Positions 1 to 12,108 are shown, numbered from the stretch's first letter. The stretch: DNA of 62,732 bases from Gammaproteobacteria bacterium (GCA_018069465.1 JAGPUW010000024.1:1-62732); one strand, 5' to 3'. Notes: generated from the sequence alone by a model not told the origin. Program-made: numbers and translations.

Positions 1-71
1 GCCAAAAGGGGGTCTTTTTCACTTAATTTGTTGTGCCGATCTTCTAGATCAAAAAAACCTGGCTGCGACAT
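1..71 (-). CDS. Transposase, IS5-like family, N-terminal fragment
   Basis: ATG at 71-69 opens a leftward frame reading MSQPGFFDLEDRHNKLSEKD and then PLL before the window ends. An opening of the form FFDLE-(D/N)R-x-x-x-L-x-x-x-DPL is typical of one group of IS5-family DDE transposases, whose catalytic domain would lie outside this window. An AGGA lies about a dozen bases before the ATG. Only 23 residues are visible, so the family call rests on this N-terminal pattern alone, and nothing can be said about whether the gene is intact. Confidence 0.6.
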   Translation of the reverse strand, partial: MSQPGFFDLEDRHNKLSEKDPLL

Positions 72-138
72 ATTGGTTTGATTCCTAATTTATTAGGGTT
101 AGAATTTTATCATATATTGGCTATTTTTAGAGGTGCCC
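1..138 (-). mobile_element. End of an IS5-type insertion sequence, cut by the window edge
   Basis: The start of a transposase gene (71 down to 1) is followed outward by about 65 bases of noncoding DNA. That DNA ends in a GGGCACCTCTAAAAATAG-like sequence (minus strand, ending near 138), which looks like an IS terminal inverted repeat. The TTA/TAA at 139-141 could be a target-site duplication. The element ends only about 12 bases beyond the stop codon of aacS. The family is inferred from the transposase N-terminus; the other IS end lies outside the window, so the inverted repeat cannot be verified here. Confidence 0.55.
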
Positions 139-152
139 TAAGGATAAAACGT

Positions 153-2126
153 CTACATATTGCGGGTTTTTTCGGCGAAGTCGATAAAGTAATCAATCGT
201 CTGTGGATTGCGCATCGAGTCTCTATTCACTGATTTCTCCAAATCAAAACCCATTAATATTTTCTTCACCGGTGTTTCGAGCTTTTTACCGGTCATGGTG
301 TAGGGTATTTCGTCAATTTGAAAAACTTCGTCGGGCACATGGCGCGGGGTAAAGTCTTTGCGCAGAGCGACTTTAATTTGCTTAATAATATCGTCGTTTA
401 ACGTCAGCCCCGGTTTTAATTGCACAAACAGTGGCATGTAGGCTCGACCGCCGGACAGCTCGATACTGACCACCAGGCTGTCGGCAATGGCCTCAACATT
501 TTCAACACCCCGATAAACCTCACTGGTGCCGATGCGAATGCCCCCACGATTCAGGGTCGAGTCAGAACGCCCCATGATTTGCAGGGTGCCCGCGCTGGAT
601 AACACCATCCAGTCACCGTGTCGCCATAGGCCGGGATACTCTTCAAAATAGCTTTCTTTGTAGCGTTTATCGTCGGTATCATTCCAGAAATAAATCGGCA
701 TGGAGGGCATGGGCTGGGTGATCACCATTTCACCCACCTCATCGACCAGAGCATTGCCAGCGTCGTCGAGGGCGCGCACATCGACACCCAGCATGCGGCA
801 TTGAATCTCGCCGGAGTACACCGGCAACAGGGGTGAAGAGCCAATAAAGGCAGAGGCGATATCGGTGCCGCCACTCATAGAAATGAGCCAGACATCTTCT
901 TTAACGCTTTGGTAAATCCATTCAAAGCCCTCTTCAGGCAGGGGTGAACCGGTCGAGCCAATCGCTTTTAATGCGCTGAGGTCGAACTGCTTACCCGGCT
1001 CCAGCCCCGCTTTCATACCGGCAATATAGTAGGCGGCACCGCCACCAAATTGTTGCAGTTGCGCCCGCTCGGCCAGTGACCAGAGATGATCGACCTCGGG
1101 ATACGCCGGATTGCCGTCGTACATCACCAAGACTGCGCCCGCGAGCATGGAGGAGAGGCCGATATTCCACATCACCCAGCCGGTGGTTGAAAACCAGAAG
1201 AAGCGGTCGCCGGGTTTAATATCGCAGTGCAGGGCCATGTGCTTGTACTGTTCGAGCAAAATACCGCCGTGACCGTGGGTAATGGCCTTGGGGATACCGG
1301 TAGTGCCCGATGAATAAAGCGTCCAGATAGGGTGATCAAAGGGCACTTGCTCAAAGACGATTTCGCTGGCGCTGTTGTCTAGCGCCTGCTGCCAATCAAT
1401 AAAGGCCGAGCCTTGAATTTTGTCGCTGTCGACACTATCACTCTCGATATAGTCGAGCGTAATCACCCGCTCGAGACTGGGCAGTTGTTGCTGTAATAAA
1501 GCGACTTCCCCACAGCGGTCAATCGCTTTGCCGTTATAGGAATAGCCATTCACCGCAAACAACACCTTGGGCGATATTTGCTGGAAACGGTCAACCACAC
1601 TGCTGGTGCCGAAGTCGGGCGAGCAGCTGGACCACACCGCACCGATAGAATTCGCCGCTAAAAAGGCGATGACTGTTTCGGGAGTATTCGGCATATAAGC
1701 CACCACCCGATCGCCGCGCTCAACACCGATCTGGCGCAAATAGTGGGCGAGTTTGGCGACCTTGTCATTGAGCTCGGGCCAGCTGACTTCATAGAGCTCA
1801 CGAAATTCTGACTCCGCCAATATAGCCGGGCGGCTATCATCACGGGCGCGAAAAATGCGCCCGGCAAAGTTGACACTCGCCCCTTCAAACCAGCGGGCAC
1901 CGGGCATGGTATGACTCGATAGCACTTGCTGATAAGGCGTCGGCGATTGCATCTCGAAATAATCCCAGATGCTTTGCCAGAACTCTTCAAGGTTCTCGAT
2001 TGACCACTGATAAAGGCTGTCGTAATCGCTAAAGCTCTGTCCGCTACGCTCACCGAGCCAGCTCATATAAGACGTCATATTGGCGGCTGATTGTCGTGCC
2101 GCTGACGGCTCCCAAAGTTTTTTCAT
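153..2126 (-). CDS. aacS: Acetoacetyl-CoA synthetase
   Basis: An ANL-superfamily adenylate-forming ligase of 657 residues, the usual length for acetoacetyl-CoA synthetases. These make acetoacetyl-CoA from acetoacetate, ATP and CoA in the cytoplasm. The N-terminus has the WEPSAARQ-like opening of this family, the AMP-binding P-loop reads YSSGTTGIPK, and the C-terminal subdomain ends with TGKKLETPVKK, which carries the adenylation lysine. It is the last gene of a leftward set after a thiolase and a PaaI thioesterase, 60 bases behind the thiolase, so it plausibly feeds acetoacetate into thiolytic cleavage. CAGGAA precedes the ATG. An IS end lies just past the stop. A related acyl-CoA synthetase specificity cannot be fully excluded. 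Confidence 0.9.
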   Translation of the reverse strand: MKKLWEPSAARQSAANMTSYMSWLGERSGQSFSDYDSLYQWSIENLEEFWQSIWDYFEMQSPTPYQQVLSSHTMPGARWFEGASVNFAGRIFRARDDSRPAILAESEFRELYEVSWPELNDKVAKLAHYLRQIGVERGDRVVAYMPNTPETVIAFLAANSIGAVWSSCSPDFGTSSVVDRFQQISPKVLFAVNGYSYNGKAIDRCGEVALLQQQLPSLERVITLDYIESDSVDSDKIQGSAFIDWQQALDNSASEIVFEQVPFDHPIWTLYSSGTTGIPKAITHGHGGILLEQYKHMALHCDIKPGDRFFWFSTTGWVMWNIGLSSMLAGAVLVMYDGNPAYPEVDHLWSLAERAQLQQFGGGAAYYIAGMKAGLEPGKQFDLSALKAIGSTGSPLPEEGFEWIYQSVKEDVWLISMSGGTDIASAFIGSSPLLPVYSGEIQCRMLGVDVRALDDAGNALVDEVGEMVITQPMPSMPIYFWNDTDDKRYKESYFEEYPGLWRHGDWMVLSSAGTLQIMGRSDSTLNRGGIRIGTSEVYRGVENVEAIADSLVVSIELSGGRAYMPLFVQLKPGLTLNDDIIKQIKVALRKDFTPRHVPDEVFQIDEIPYTMTGKKLETPVKKILMGFDLEKSVNRDSMRNPQTIDYFIDFAEKTRNM

Positions 2127-2186
2127 CGTCGAGTTCCTGCGCTTAAAGCGAGATTGTTCATCTTTGTTTTAATTCATCAACGCTAT

Positions 2187-3389
2187 TTAAACGCGCTCAA
2201 TAATCAGCGCAATGCCCTGCCCAACACCAATGCACATGGTGCAAAGCGCATAGCGCCCGCCGGTGCGTTGCAGTTGATACATAGCGGTTGTGGCCAGCCG
2301 TGCGCCACTGGCACCCAGCGGGTGGCCCAGGGCAATAGCGCCACCGTTGGGATTAACATGGGCGGCGTCATCGGCCAGACCGAGTTCGCGAGTCACCGCC
2401 AAACCCTGGGCGGCAAAGGCTTCGTTGAGTTCGATGACATCCATCTGCTCAAGGCTTAAACCAGCTTTGGCCAGCACTTTGCGCGTTGCCGGCACCGGGC
2501 CAATACCCATCACTCGCGGGTCGACACCTGCTGTGGCCATGGCGACAACACGGGCTTTGGGCAGCAAGCCATATTCGGCGACCGCCCCAGCGGAGGCTAG
2601 CAACAGCGCACAACTGCCGTCGTTAAGTCCGGAGGCATTACCGGCGGTAACCGTGCCGTTTTCTTTAAAGGGAGTGCCGAGTTTAGCCAGGGCTTCAGGG
2701 CTAGTAGCGCGGGGGTGCTCGTCTTTATCAAAAATCAGAGGCTCTTGTTTGCGACGGGGAATACTCACCGGGCAAATTTCCTGCGCCAATATACCGTTGG
2801 CCTGCGCCGCTGCCGCCCGCTGCTGACTGGCCAGTGCAAACGCGTCCTGAGCCTGGCGGTCAATATTGTAATCTGCCGCAACATTTTCAGCGGTCTCGGG
2901 CATGGAGTCGGTGCCGTACTGGGCCTTCATCAGTTTATTCACAAAGCGCCAGCCCAGCGTGGTGTCGTAAATTTCAGCATTGCGGCTAAAGGCGCTGTCG
3001 GCTTTGGGCATGACAAAAGGTGCGCGTGACATCGACTCAACACCACCGGCAATCACCAGATCGGCCTCACCACAGCGGATGGCCCGCGCGGCACTACCCA
3101 CGGCATCGAGACCCGAGCCACACAGTCGGTTGAGCGTAACACCGGGCACAGTGCTATCGAGCCCTGCTAGTAAGGCGCTCATGCGCGCCACATTGCGGTT
3201 ATCTTCACCCGCCTGATTAGCACAGCCGTAGTAAACGTCGTCCACCGCCTGCCAGTTGATTTGTGGGTTGCGCGCCATCAGCGCTTTGATGGGTACGGCC
3301 CCTAAATCGTCGGCACGAATGGAGGAGAGTGAACCGCCAAAACGGCCAATGGGGGTGCGAATAGCATCGCAGATAAATGCATCTTTCAT
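2187..3389 (-). CDS. Acetyl-CoA acyltransferase (thiolase), PcaF/PaaJ-like
   Basis: A 400-residue class II thiolase, which cleaves or forms 3-oxoacyl-CoA. The nucleophilic cysteine sits in [11 protein letters not shown] (C90), the histidine motif is [14 protein letters not shown], and the second catalytic cysteine is in [10 protein letters not shown] near the C-terminus. A length of 400 residues and the [19 protein letters not shown] opening fit the 3-oxoadipyl-CoA thiolase subgroup (PcaF/PaaJ) better than 390-residue acetoacetyl-CoA thiolases. The neighbours (PaaI before, AacS after) allow either a phenylacetate/beta-ketoadipate or a ketone-body role. No other paa or pca genes are present, so the substrate is undecided. 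GAGGC lies five bases before the ATG. Confidence 0.88.
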   Translation of the reverse strand: MKDAFICDAIRTPIGRFGGSLSSIRADDLGAVPIKALMARNPQINWQAVDDVYYGCANQAGEDNRNVARMSALLAGLDSTVPGVTLNRLCGSGLDAVGSAARAIRCGEADLVIAGGVESMSRAPFVMPKADSAFSRNAEIYDTTLGWRFVNKLMKAQYGTDSMPETAENVAADYNIDRQAQDAFALASQQRAAAAQANGILAQEICPVSIPRRKQEPLIFDKDEHPRATSPEALAKLGTPFKENGTVTAGNASGLNDGSCALLLASAGAVAEYGLLPKARVVAMATAGVDPRVMGIGPVPATRKVLAKAGLSLEQMDVIELNEAFAAQGLAVTRELGLADDAAHVNPNGGAIALGHPLGASGARLATTAMYQLQRTGGRYALCTMCIGVGQGIALIIERV

Positions 3390-3445
3390 GTGTGCCTCAT
3401 TACTGTGTCTATATTCAAGTGCTGATTAAAAGTCTGTAAAAAGAA

Positions 3446-3889
3446 CTAGATTTCAATAAAAGCCTGGGGGAAATTATGTGAACGGCCATGGAGCAGGGCA
3501 ATTTGTTTGCCGTGCTGATTCTCGACCACCACCTCGACCAAACTCGCCGACTTGCCCTGATGGCGAACCGTCGCCGTGGCAGTGAGCACGTCGCCCTCCA
3601 TAGCCGGGCGAATATAATCCATCGCTGCATGCGCGCCGACACCGGCCTGATTATGGGACACGCTAGCGCAGGCAAAGGCGGCATCGGCCAGCGTAAAGCT
3701 CATACCACCGTGGCACTGATTTAAAGAGTTGAGCATATCGGGCCGCACCGTCATTGCCAGCACTGCACGCCCCTGCTGCGCACTAATAAGCTGGATACCA
3801 AGGCCGTTAACAACGCTGTCGTTGTCGATAATTTTCGCCACGCACTGCTCGGCAAGTGTTTTCTCTAGCGTGGTGTTTTGCTCGGTCAT
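3446..3889 (-). CDS. paaI: PaaI-type hotdog acyl-CoA thioesterase
   Basis: A 147-residue single-hotdog protein of the PaaI family, which hydrolyses (hydroxy)phenylacetyl-CoA and similar aryl-CoA esters. It is thought to rescue CoA when the phenylacetate pathway stalls. The diagnostic stretch is NQCHGGMSFTLADAAFA (residues 58-73), containing the HGG turn (60-62) and the catalytic Asp69. DYIRPAMEGDVLTA matches the second family motif. CGGAG sits six bases before the ATG. It is 56 bases upstream of the thiolase and co-directional, and is probably the first or second gene of the yehS-paaI-thiolase-aacS transcript. The exact acyl substrate cannot be read from sequence. Confidence 0.8.
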   Translation of the reverse strand: MTEQNTTLEKTLAEQCVAKIIDNDSVVNGLGIQLISAQQGRAVLAMTVRPDMLNSLNQCHGGMSFTLADAAFACASVSHNQAGVGAHAAMDYIRPAMEGDVLTATATVRHQGKSASLVEVVVENQHGKQIALLHGRSHNFPQAFIEI

Positions 3890-3928
3890 TGTGACTCCGT
3901 TGAATTCGCAGTGAGTAAAAGCGCTGTT

Positions 3929-4432
3929 TTATGGCGGGCTTTGCTTCCACACCGAAGGGTTTTTCGTTTCATCACTGCGGCGATATTTAAGCTGCACGCC
4001 CTTGAGGAAGTTACGCAAAACCTGGTCGTGGCAGGTGCGATAATGTTTATGGCCAGGCTTGCGGAAAAAGGCACTGAGCTCGTGCTTGCTCATGGCAAAG
4101 CCCGCCAGCTCAAGAATCTCCAGCACATCTTCAGCCTTTAAATTGAGGGCGATTTTCAACTTCATGAAAATTGCGTTATTGCTCAAACGTTTTTCAGGTT
4201 CGGGTTGGGGGCCATCCCTTTTACCGCGCCTGTCGTTAATCAGGCCATTGAGGAAGAGGGCCAGATACGGGTCTTTGCAGACCTCGCCATCCGGGTCTTC
4301 ATCTTTTTTTAGCCAGGCGCTGATTTCCTCCCGCGTTGCCTTGTAGTCTGCCAGGGCGAATATCGCCATCATTTTGTCATCACTAAAATCGTAGGTGTAG
4401 CGAATGCGGCGCAGTACATCGTTATTGATCAC
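3929..4432 (-). CDS. YehS-like DUF1456 protein
   Basis: A small cytoplasmic protein with two copies of the DUF1456 module. The first begins INNDVLRRIRYTYDFSDDKM, the second NNAIFMKLKIALNL; each is followed by an E-I-x-A-WLKK or L-S-A-FFRKPGHK segment, as in E. coli YehS. The function is not established. I chose the GTG at 4432 because the family starts at the equivalent of INND. An ATG at 4471 and one at 4549 are in frame, but neither has a good Shine-Dalgarno sequence, and the longer form would run into the divergent channel gene. It lies 39 bases before paaI and could be cotranscribed with it. Confidence 0.75.
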   Translation of the reverse strand: MINNDVLRRIRYTYDFSDDKMMAIFALADYKATREEISAWLKKDEDPDGEVCKDPYLALFLNGLINDRRGKRDGPQPEPEKRLSNNAIFMKLKIALNLKAEDVLEILELAGFAMSKHELSAFFRKPGHKHYRTCHDQVLRNFLKGVQLKYRRSDETKNPSVWKQSPP

Positions 4433-4465
4433 AAAGAGATCCCGATAGAAAAAGAGGTATAAGTC

Positions 4466-5338
4466 ATGCATTGTACTGCAAGATCTACCCCAACAAGCAG
4501 CACTGCAAACAACAATCCGGACTTCAATGCAATGAACAGTGAACAGCACTTAAACGACGCCTACTCACCACGGGAAATTGCGCGGAAAGTCGAGGGCATG
4601 GGCGTCGCCAAGGCTCATCTCAATACGATTACCCTCCTCATCCTCGCCATACTCGCCGGTGCCTTCATCTCACTAGGTGCCATCTTTTTCACCGTGGTGG
4701 TCACCGACAGCAGCCTTGGCTTTGGCATCACCCGCTTACTCGGCGGCCTGAGCTTCAGCCTTGGCTTGATTCTCGTCGTCATTGGTGGCGCCGAGCTGTT
4801 TACCGGCAATAACCTACTGGCCATGGCCTGGGCGAGTAAGCTGATTAGCACCCGCAGTATTATCCGCAACTGGGTTCTCTCCTATGTCGGCAATGTGATC
4901 GGCTGTGTGGGTACGGTTTTTCTGGTGGTCTGGGCCGATGTCGCCGGACTTGGCGGCGGTAGCGTGGGAGAAACCGCAAGCCAGATCGCCGTCAGCAAAG
5001 CCAACCTGCCCCTCATCGAAGCCTTCACCCGGGGCATTCTCTGCAATGTGCTGGTCTGCCTCGCCGTGTGGTTGGAGATGGGCGGACATAGTGTCACCGA
5101 CAAAGTGCTGGCGATAATATTCCCCATCACCGCCTTTGTCGCCCTTGGCTTTGAGCACTCCATCGCCAACTGGTTTTTCCTGCCCTATGGAATGATGCTC
5201 GATAGCCAGGGCGCAATATCCTTTGCCGGGGCGGGTATGAACCTGCTGGCCGTCACCGCTGGCAATATGGTCGGCGGCACGCTGCTAGTCGCAGCGGTGT
5301 ACTGGGTGGCCTACTTGCGGCGACGTGTTAAAGACTGA
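4466..5338 (+). CDS. Formate/nitrite (FNT) family channel
   Basis: A 290-residue inner-membrane protein with the six-helix layout of the FNT family, pentameric channels for formate, nitrite or related small monovalent anions. Family features include GGAELFTGNNLLAMAWAS (the FTGN signature), CNVLVCLAVWLEMGG, and GAGMNLLAVTAGNMVGGTL near the C-terminus. The ATG at 4466 has GAGGT seven bases upstream and is preferred; an ATG at 4532 would remove a Ser/Thr/Asn-rich leader and is the alternative. It is divergent from the yehS-like gene, with overlapping 5' ends if the longer start is used. No nir, pfl or fdh genes are nearby, so the anion is unknown. Confidence 0.85.
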   Translation: MHCTARSTPTSSTANNNPDFNAMNSEQHLNDAYSPREIARKVEGMGVAKAHLNTITLLILAILAGAFISLGAIFFTVVVTDSSLGFGITRLLGGLSFSLGLILVVIGGAELFTGNNLLAMAWASKLISTRSIIRNWVLSYVGNVIGCVGTVFLVVWADVAGLGGGSVGETASQIAVSKANLPLIEAFTRGILCNVLVCLAVWLEMGGHSVTDKVLAIIFPITAFVALGFEHSIANWFFLPYGMMLDSQGAISFAGAGMNLLAVTAGNMVGGTLLVAAVYWVAYLRRRVKD

Positions 5339-5410
5339 GCCGCGGTGGGTCGCGTTGCCATAGTCTTAAAAAAGTTTTCTCCTTTGATTTTGGGTGAAAT
5401 ACCGGATAGA

Positions 5411-5869
5411 TTATGCGATTTGGGAAGACTCGTACTGAGACATAACCAGCGATACAAACCGCGCGCCGCTGCCAATTTTTCGAGATGGCACTGGTGCGGC
5501 TGCCTCGTCACTTCGATAACCCCGATCAGTCTTTGCGGGACGATGAGACTTCCTGGGTTTGTTATATTGATACGCCCGGTCGGGCTTGTCGCTCTGCTCA
5601 AAATGGCGGTACTGGATACCTTTTTTTCCCAGCACTTGTTCTATCGAAAATCGCTGTTCTAAACCGGGGAAGCCGAGACCGTTTGCAGCGAACAACGCTG
5701 GCTGAGCCAACACGGTGTGATGAACTTTATCTAATACGGTCTCGTACACACCTGAATCATAAAGCGCTGTCTGAGCGGGAAAACTATTGACCTGGGGATA
5801 ATTCACGCCACCAAGCAACAATGCAGTGGCCAGGGTGGATGTAGTGATGAGCTTCTTTGTCGTGGTCAT
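5411..5869 (-). CDS. Predicted secreted protein of unknown function
   Basis: I do not recognise this 152-residue protein. From the ATG at 5869 it has a clear Sec signal (MTTTKKLITTSTLATALLLG) followed by a mature region without cysteines. The last ~60 residues are strongly basic and polar (KPDRAYQYNKPRKSHRPAKTD). AAGGAG lies seven bases before this ATG, so I prefer it to the in-frame ATG at 5935, which would lie beyond an imperfect hairpin. The gene stands alone between the FNT channel (tail-to-tail) and the metal-efflux operon, with about 350 noncoding bases upstream. A metal- or envelope-stress role is possible, but nothing in the sequence proves it. Confidence 0.55.
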   Translation of the reverse strand: MTTTKKLITTSTLATALLLGGVNYPQVNSFPAQTALYDSGVYETVLDKVHHTVLAQPALFAANGLGFPGLEQRFSIEQVLGKKGIQYRHFEQSDKPDRAYQYNKPRKSHRPAKTDRGYRSDEAAAPVPSRKIGSGARFVSLVMSQYESSQIA

Positions 5870-5884
5870 GATCGTACTCCTTGT

Positions 5885-5927
5885 AATGCTTAGGGTTGCC
5901 AGAAACCTCCTGGTTACTCTAAGCATT
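5885..5927 (-). promoter_or_regulatory. Long hairpin just upstream of the secreted protein's ribosome-binding site
   Basis: AATGCTTAGGGTTGCCAG (5885-5902) pairs with CTGGTTACTCTAAGCATT (5910-5927), leaving a loop of seven bases. Nine outer pairs are perfect, with a few mismatches or G-U pairs inside. It ends three or so bases from the AAGGAG that serves the ATG at 5869, so as RNA it would sit in the 5' leader right against the ribosome-binding site. It could be a translational control hairpin, an mRNA stabiliser or a DNA operator. There is no U-tract, so it is not a classical terminator. Confidence 0.5.
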
Positions 5928-5935
5928 GCGAGCAT

Positions 5936-6282
5936 CGTGCCAACTAGAGATATAAATTATCTTATTGTTATAAAACAACGTAGTGTCGATGTTTTTCGGC
6001 GAATCACACAGATTGGGAAACACCTAATATTTTACGATATATCGTGCTCTGCAGTATTTTTCGCAATTATTCGTTAAACCCATCGAGCCCGACAAACCAA
6101 CACAAAGGCCAAATAAGAACTTAATGCGCGAAACGGGTTCGATTACCTAATGTAAAATTTATAGATGTCCTAATAGCTTCTTTTATAACTGGCTATTAGT
6201 AGGAATTAATTCGAACGGAGAGCGTCGGCAATCGACTCCCAAGTAAAAATACTTGCCGCTCCCTGTTCAAATTTAAATTATT
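5936..6282. other. Noncoding stretch between the secreted protein and the metal-efflux operon
   Basis: About 350 A/T-rich bases with no convincing gene. It should hold the promoter of the leftward secreted protein. An 8-base perfect inverted repeat (CTAATAGC at 6170-6177, GCTATTAG at 6192-6199) lies within it, with a 14-base loop. Short open frames here lack a ribosome-binding site and do not look like protein. Confidence 0.5.
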
Positions 6283-9408
<3,126 letters not shown>

Positions 9409-9412
9409 TTAG

Positions 9413-10675
9413 TTAGTGGTCGTGTGAGGCGCCGGATTTTTCAATATCGGCCTTGATGAGATAGCTGTTTTCAAGCACGTAGCTGTCGCCCGCATTCAAT
9501 CCACTGAGTACTTCTACGTGTGTCTTATCGCTGCGGCCCAGTTCCAGGGGGCGAATTTCATAATTTTCACCAACCTGAATAAAAACCACAGTCCAGTCGC
9601 GAAAGCTCTGCAATGCGCGCTTATCCACCATCAGCGGCACATCCACCTCTTCGACGACAATGTTCGCTTCGACAATTTGGCCGGGATACCAGGGGCTGCT
9701 GTTATCGCCCTCAACATTGAACAGCGGCACACGGGCAAGCACATAGGGGTCATCATCGGTAGGGATTATTTGCCGAATACTGCTCATCTGCTCGCTAGCC
9801 GCCGCCGCTATTGTCACCACCTGCCCCGACTTCACCTCAGCTCTTTGCTGGGGGAATATTTTTAATTCCGCCCAGACTTTTGCCAGATTGGTAATGGAAA
9901 ACAAGGGCTGCGCCAGCGCGAGTTCGCCCGTGTTAGCGTGACGCGCAGTAACAATGCCGGCAATGGGCGCGAATATTGAGTAGCGCTTTAAGCTCTCGCT
10001 CGATTCGATTTGAGCGATTACCTGGCCTTGCTTGACCCGGTCACCGACGTTGACATCAACCCGGGTAATCTGCCCCGGAAAACGCGCGCGAATATGGCTG
10101 AGGTTTTCTGAGCCACTGACCAAACTGCCATAGGCAGAGAGTGTGCGCTGAATACGCCCCGGAGCTGCCAGTGCAGTGCGAATTCCAGCTTTCTCGGCGA
10201 TCTCCTTCTTTATGGCGACCCGACCTTCATGGGATTCCCAGGCCCATTGATGGGTTTTACCGGCAATACTTAGACTCGCTGCCACATCAAAAGAATGGGG
10301 TTCTTCAACCACACCATCACCTAACCAATAGCCGCCCTGCTCAGCATCACCGTGGTAAGCAAAGGTAAAGGTATTAACGATGCCACCGAGGCGAACGATT
10401 CTTACTTGTAAAACCGCCGCTTGCGTAGTGGACGGCGTAATGACCTGCCCCTGATGACTTATCCAGGCGCGATACTCCGGCGGCACACCACGCTCAAAAA
10501 TAGCCAGCTCAAGACTTGTCTCACCATCCTGTAGTAGCACACCGCCATGGGGGCCTTTTATTGCCGCTGGGGCCGCTTGTTGCTGTGCCTTTTGATTCCC
10601 AGTATCGCCACTCGCGTGACACATCAATGCACCCAATAGGGCATGTACAAAAACTAAAACTTTAAAAATATTCAT
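9413..10675 (-). CDS. czcB: CzcB-type periplasmic adaptor of the metal-efflux pump
   Basis: A 420-residue membrane-fusion protein that bridges the RND pump and the outer-membrane duct. After a signal peptide (about 22 residues) comes an N-terminal beta domain with HGGVLLQDGETSLELAIFE, characteristic of CzcB-like adaptors. The two halves of the lipoyl-like domain follow: FPGQITRVDVNVGDRVKQGQ and then FAPIAGIVTARHANTGELA. Beta-barrel and membrane-proximal domains complete it, and the C-terminus ends in SGASHDH, a short histidine tail that may bind metal. It lies between czcC (13 bases) and czcA (16 bases) in one transcript. The cleavage region lacks a canonical lipobox, so a soluble or N-terminally anchored form is assumed. 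Confidence 0.9.
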   Translation of the reverse strand: MNIFKVLVFVHALLGALMCHASGDTGNQKAQQQAAPAAIKGPHGGVLLQDGETSLELAIFERGVPPEYRAWISHQGQVITPSTTQAAVLQVRIVRLGGIVNTFTFAYHGDAEQGGYWLGDGVVEEPHSFDVAASLSIAGKTHQWAWESHEGRVAIKKEIAEKAGIRTALAAPGRIQRTLSAYGSLVSGSENLSHIRARFPGQITRVDVNVGDRVKQGQVIAQIESSESLKRYSIFAPIAGIVTARHANTGELALAQPLFSITNLAKVWAELKIFPQQRAEVKSGQVVTIAAAASEQMSSIRQIIPTDDDPYVLARVPLFNVEGDNSSPWYPGQIVEANIVVEEVDVPLMVDKRALQSFRDWTVVFIQVGENYEIRPLELGRSDKTHVEVLSGLNAGDSYVLENSYLIKADIEKSGASHDH

Positions 10676-10687
10676 TTCATAAAACCC

Positions 10688-12034
10688 TTAATTCGCTGTT
10701 GTTTCAGTAGCTGGCTGGGGCTGGATTTGAGCCAGGGCCTCACCACTCAATTGTTCGATGAGCGTCTGGTTTAAGAGCGCCGTAACGGCAGAGTCAATGA
10801 GCAGTTGCTTACCCGCCTGTAACTCGCGCTGGGCAGCGGACCAGTCCACATAGGTGTAGCGGCCATGCTCATAGGCCTTTCGGGTCTCGACCAGGGCACG
10901 CTCGAGTGCCGGTAGCAGATCGGTGCGAATTTTTTCAAGCGCCTGAATACTGATCTCGCGCTGTCGATAAGCACTACGCAGCCGAGTATGTAAAGCTAGC
11001 AGAGCGCTCTGCTGCTGATATTGCACTTCGTCCATCGCCGCGAGGGCGGAACCCACCCGCCCCTCGTTGCGAGAACTCGCAAACAGGGGCAGAGAAAAAC
11101 CCGCCACCAAAGCATTGTCGTCGCCGTCTTCCAAACGCCGCAGGCCAAGTTGCCATTGAATATCACTCTTGCCCGCTGCTCTCGCCGCTTGAAGATCCAG
11201 CTCACGAATGCGTTGCTCGCTGGCATAGATTTGAATCAGCGGCTTAGCACTCGCCCGTTGATAGAGCGACTCAAAACTATCGGCCTGGGTAAATGCATAC
11301 AGGTCACCAGAAAGACTCTGGAAATCAACATTCCTTGCTCCCCAAAAAGCCGACAGCGTAAATTTTTGATTTTCGATATGGCCCAGCAGTGCATCACGAG
11401 CTAGCTTCGTTTGCGTCAAAGCGGCTTTGGCACGCCACACCTCTGCCTCTGGCGAAGCGCCCGCATCTGCCCGGCGTTTAACAATTTTATAAGTGCTCTC
11501 AGCCAGACCAATAGCCTCGTCGGCCAGATGCAAGCGCTCCTGTAAAGCCCGTGTACTGATAAAGGCCTGGGTGAGCTCACCAAGTAGGTTGAGAGTCTCA
11601 AGGTCGCGGGCAACGGCCAGTTTTTCGGCCTCGGCAGAAACCAAAGAGCTACGCAGGCTTCGTTTGCCACCCAGCTCAAGCACTGACGAAAGGGAGAGTG
11701 TTAACTCGGCGGCATCAAACTTTTTATGCTCGCCAGAGCCAGCAAAGTTTTCGACGCTCAAACCAAGTGCCAGCGGTGGCGACTGTTTGGCTGTTATCGC
11801 CCGCGCTTGCACGCCTCTGAAGCGAGCCCCGTAAGTAAGCAGCTGGGGATTGTGTTCGAGGGTGCGCTTGATGGCGTCTTGAAGTTCAAGCTTTGGCAGC
11901 GAGCTTGCAGCCACCGCCTGATAAGGCATAAAACTGATGGGTAGGAGGGCGAGACTACACGCAATAATAGCGAGTCTGCGCAAGGGGCTGTGAGCAACAC
12001 AGACCCGGCTCAAAATAGGGACTATAGAAAACAT
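10688..12034 (-). CDS. czcC: CzcC-type TolC-family outer-membrane factor
   Basis: A 448-residue outer-membrane efflux protein with the repeated TolC-like arrangement of helical hairpins. The first repeat starts with LELQDAIKRTLEHNPQL, and the second half carries the matching ARAAGKSDIQWQLGLRR / GFSLPLFASSRNEGRV barrel strands. A signal peptide ending near AVAAS is present. Together with czcB and czcA it would complete a tripartite channel for exporting cations outside the cell. It begins 74 bases after the small His-rich exported gene and is probably cotranscribed with it. The specific metal depends on CzcA and is not encoded here. No sign of truncation. Confidence 0.88.
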   Translation of the reverse strand: MFSIVPILSRVCVAHSPLRRLAIIACSLALLPISFMPYQAVAASSLPKLELQDAIKRTLEHNPQLLTYGARFRGVQARAITAKQSPPLALGLSVENFAGSGEHKKFDAAELTLSLSSVLELGGKRSLRSSLVSAEAEKLAVARDLETLNLLGELTQAFISTRALQERLHLADEAIGLAESTYKIVKRRADAGASPEAEVWRAKAALTQTKLARDALLGHIENQKFTLSAFWGARNVDFQSLSGDLYAFTQADSFESLYQRASAKPLIQIYASEQRIRELDLQAARAAGKSDIQWQLGLRRLEDGDDNALVAGFSLPLFASSRNEGRVGSALAAMDEVQYQQQSALLALHTRLRSAYRQREISIQALEKIRTDLLPALERALVETRKAYEHGRYTYVDWSAAQRELQAGKQLLIDSAVTALLNQTLIEQLSGEALAQIQPQPATETTAN

Positions 12035-12108
12035 ATCCGGTATATCCTGATTGATAGCAATAGCAAAGCAGCTCCATTAAAAAGGGAGCAATGAGCTTAT
12101 CTAGCCAA

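Noticed and set aside
5826-6077. Rightward 83-residue hydrophobic frame
   Set aside because: It runs antisense over the signal peptide and the leader hairpin of the leftward gene and has no ribosome-binding site.
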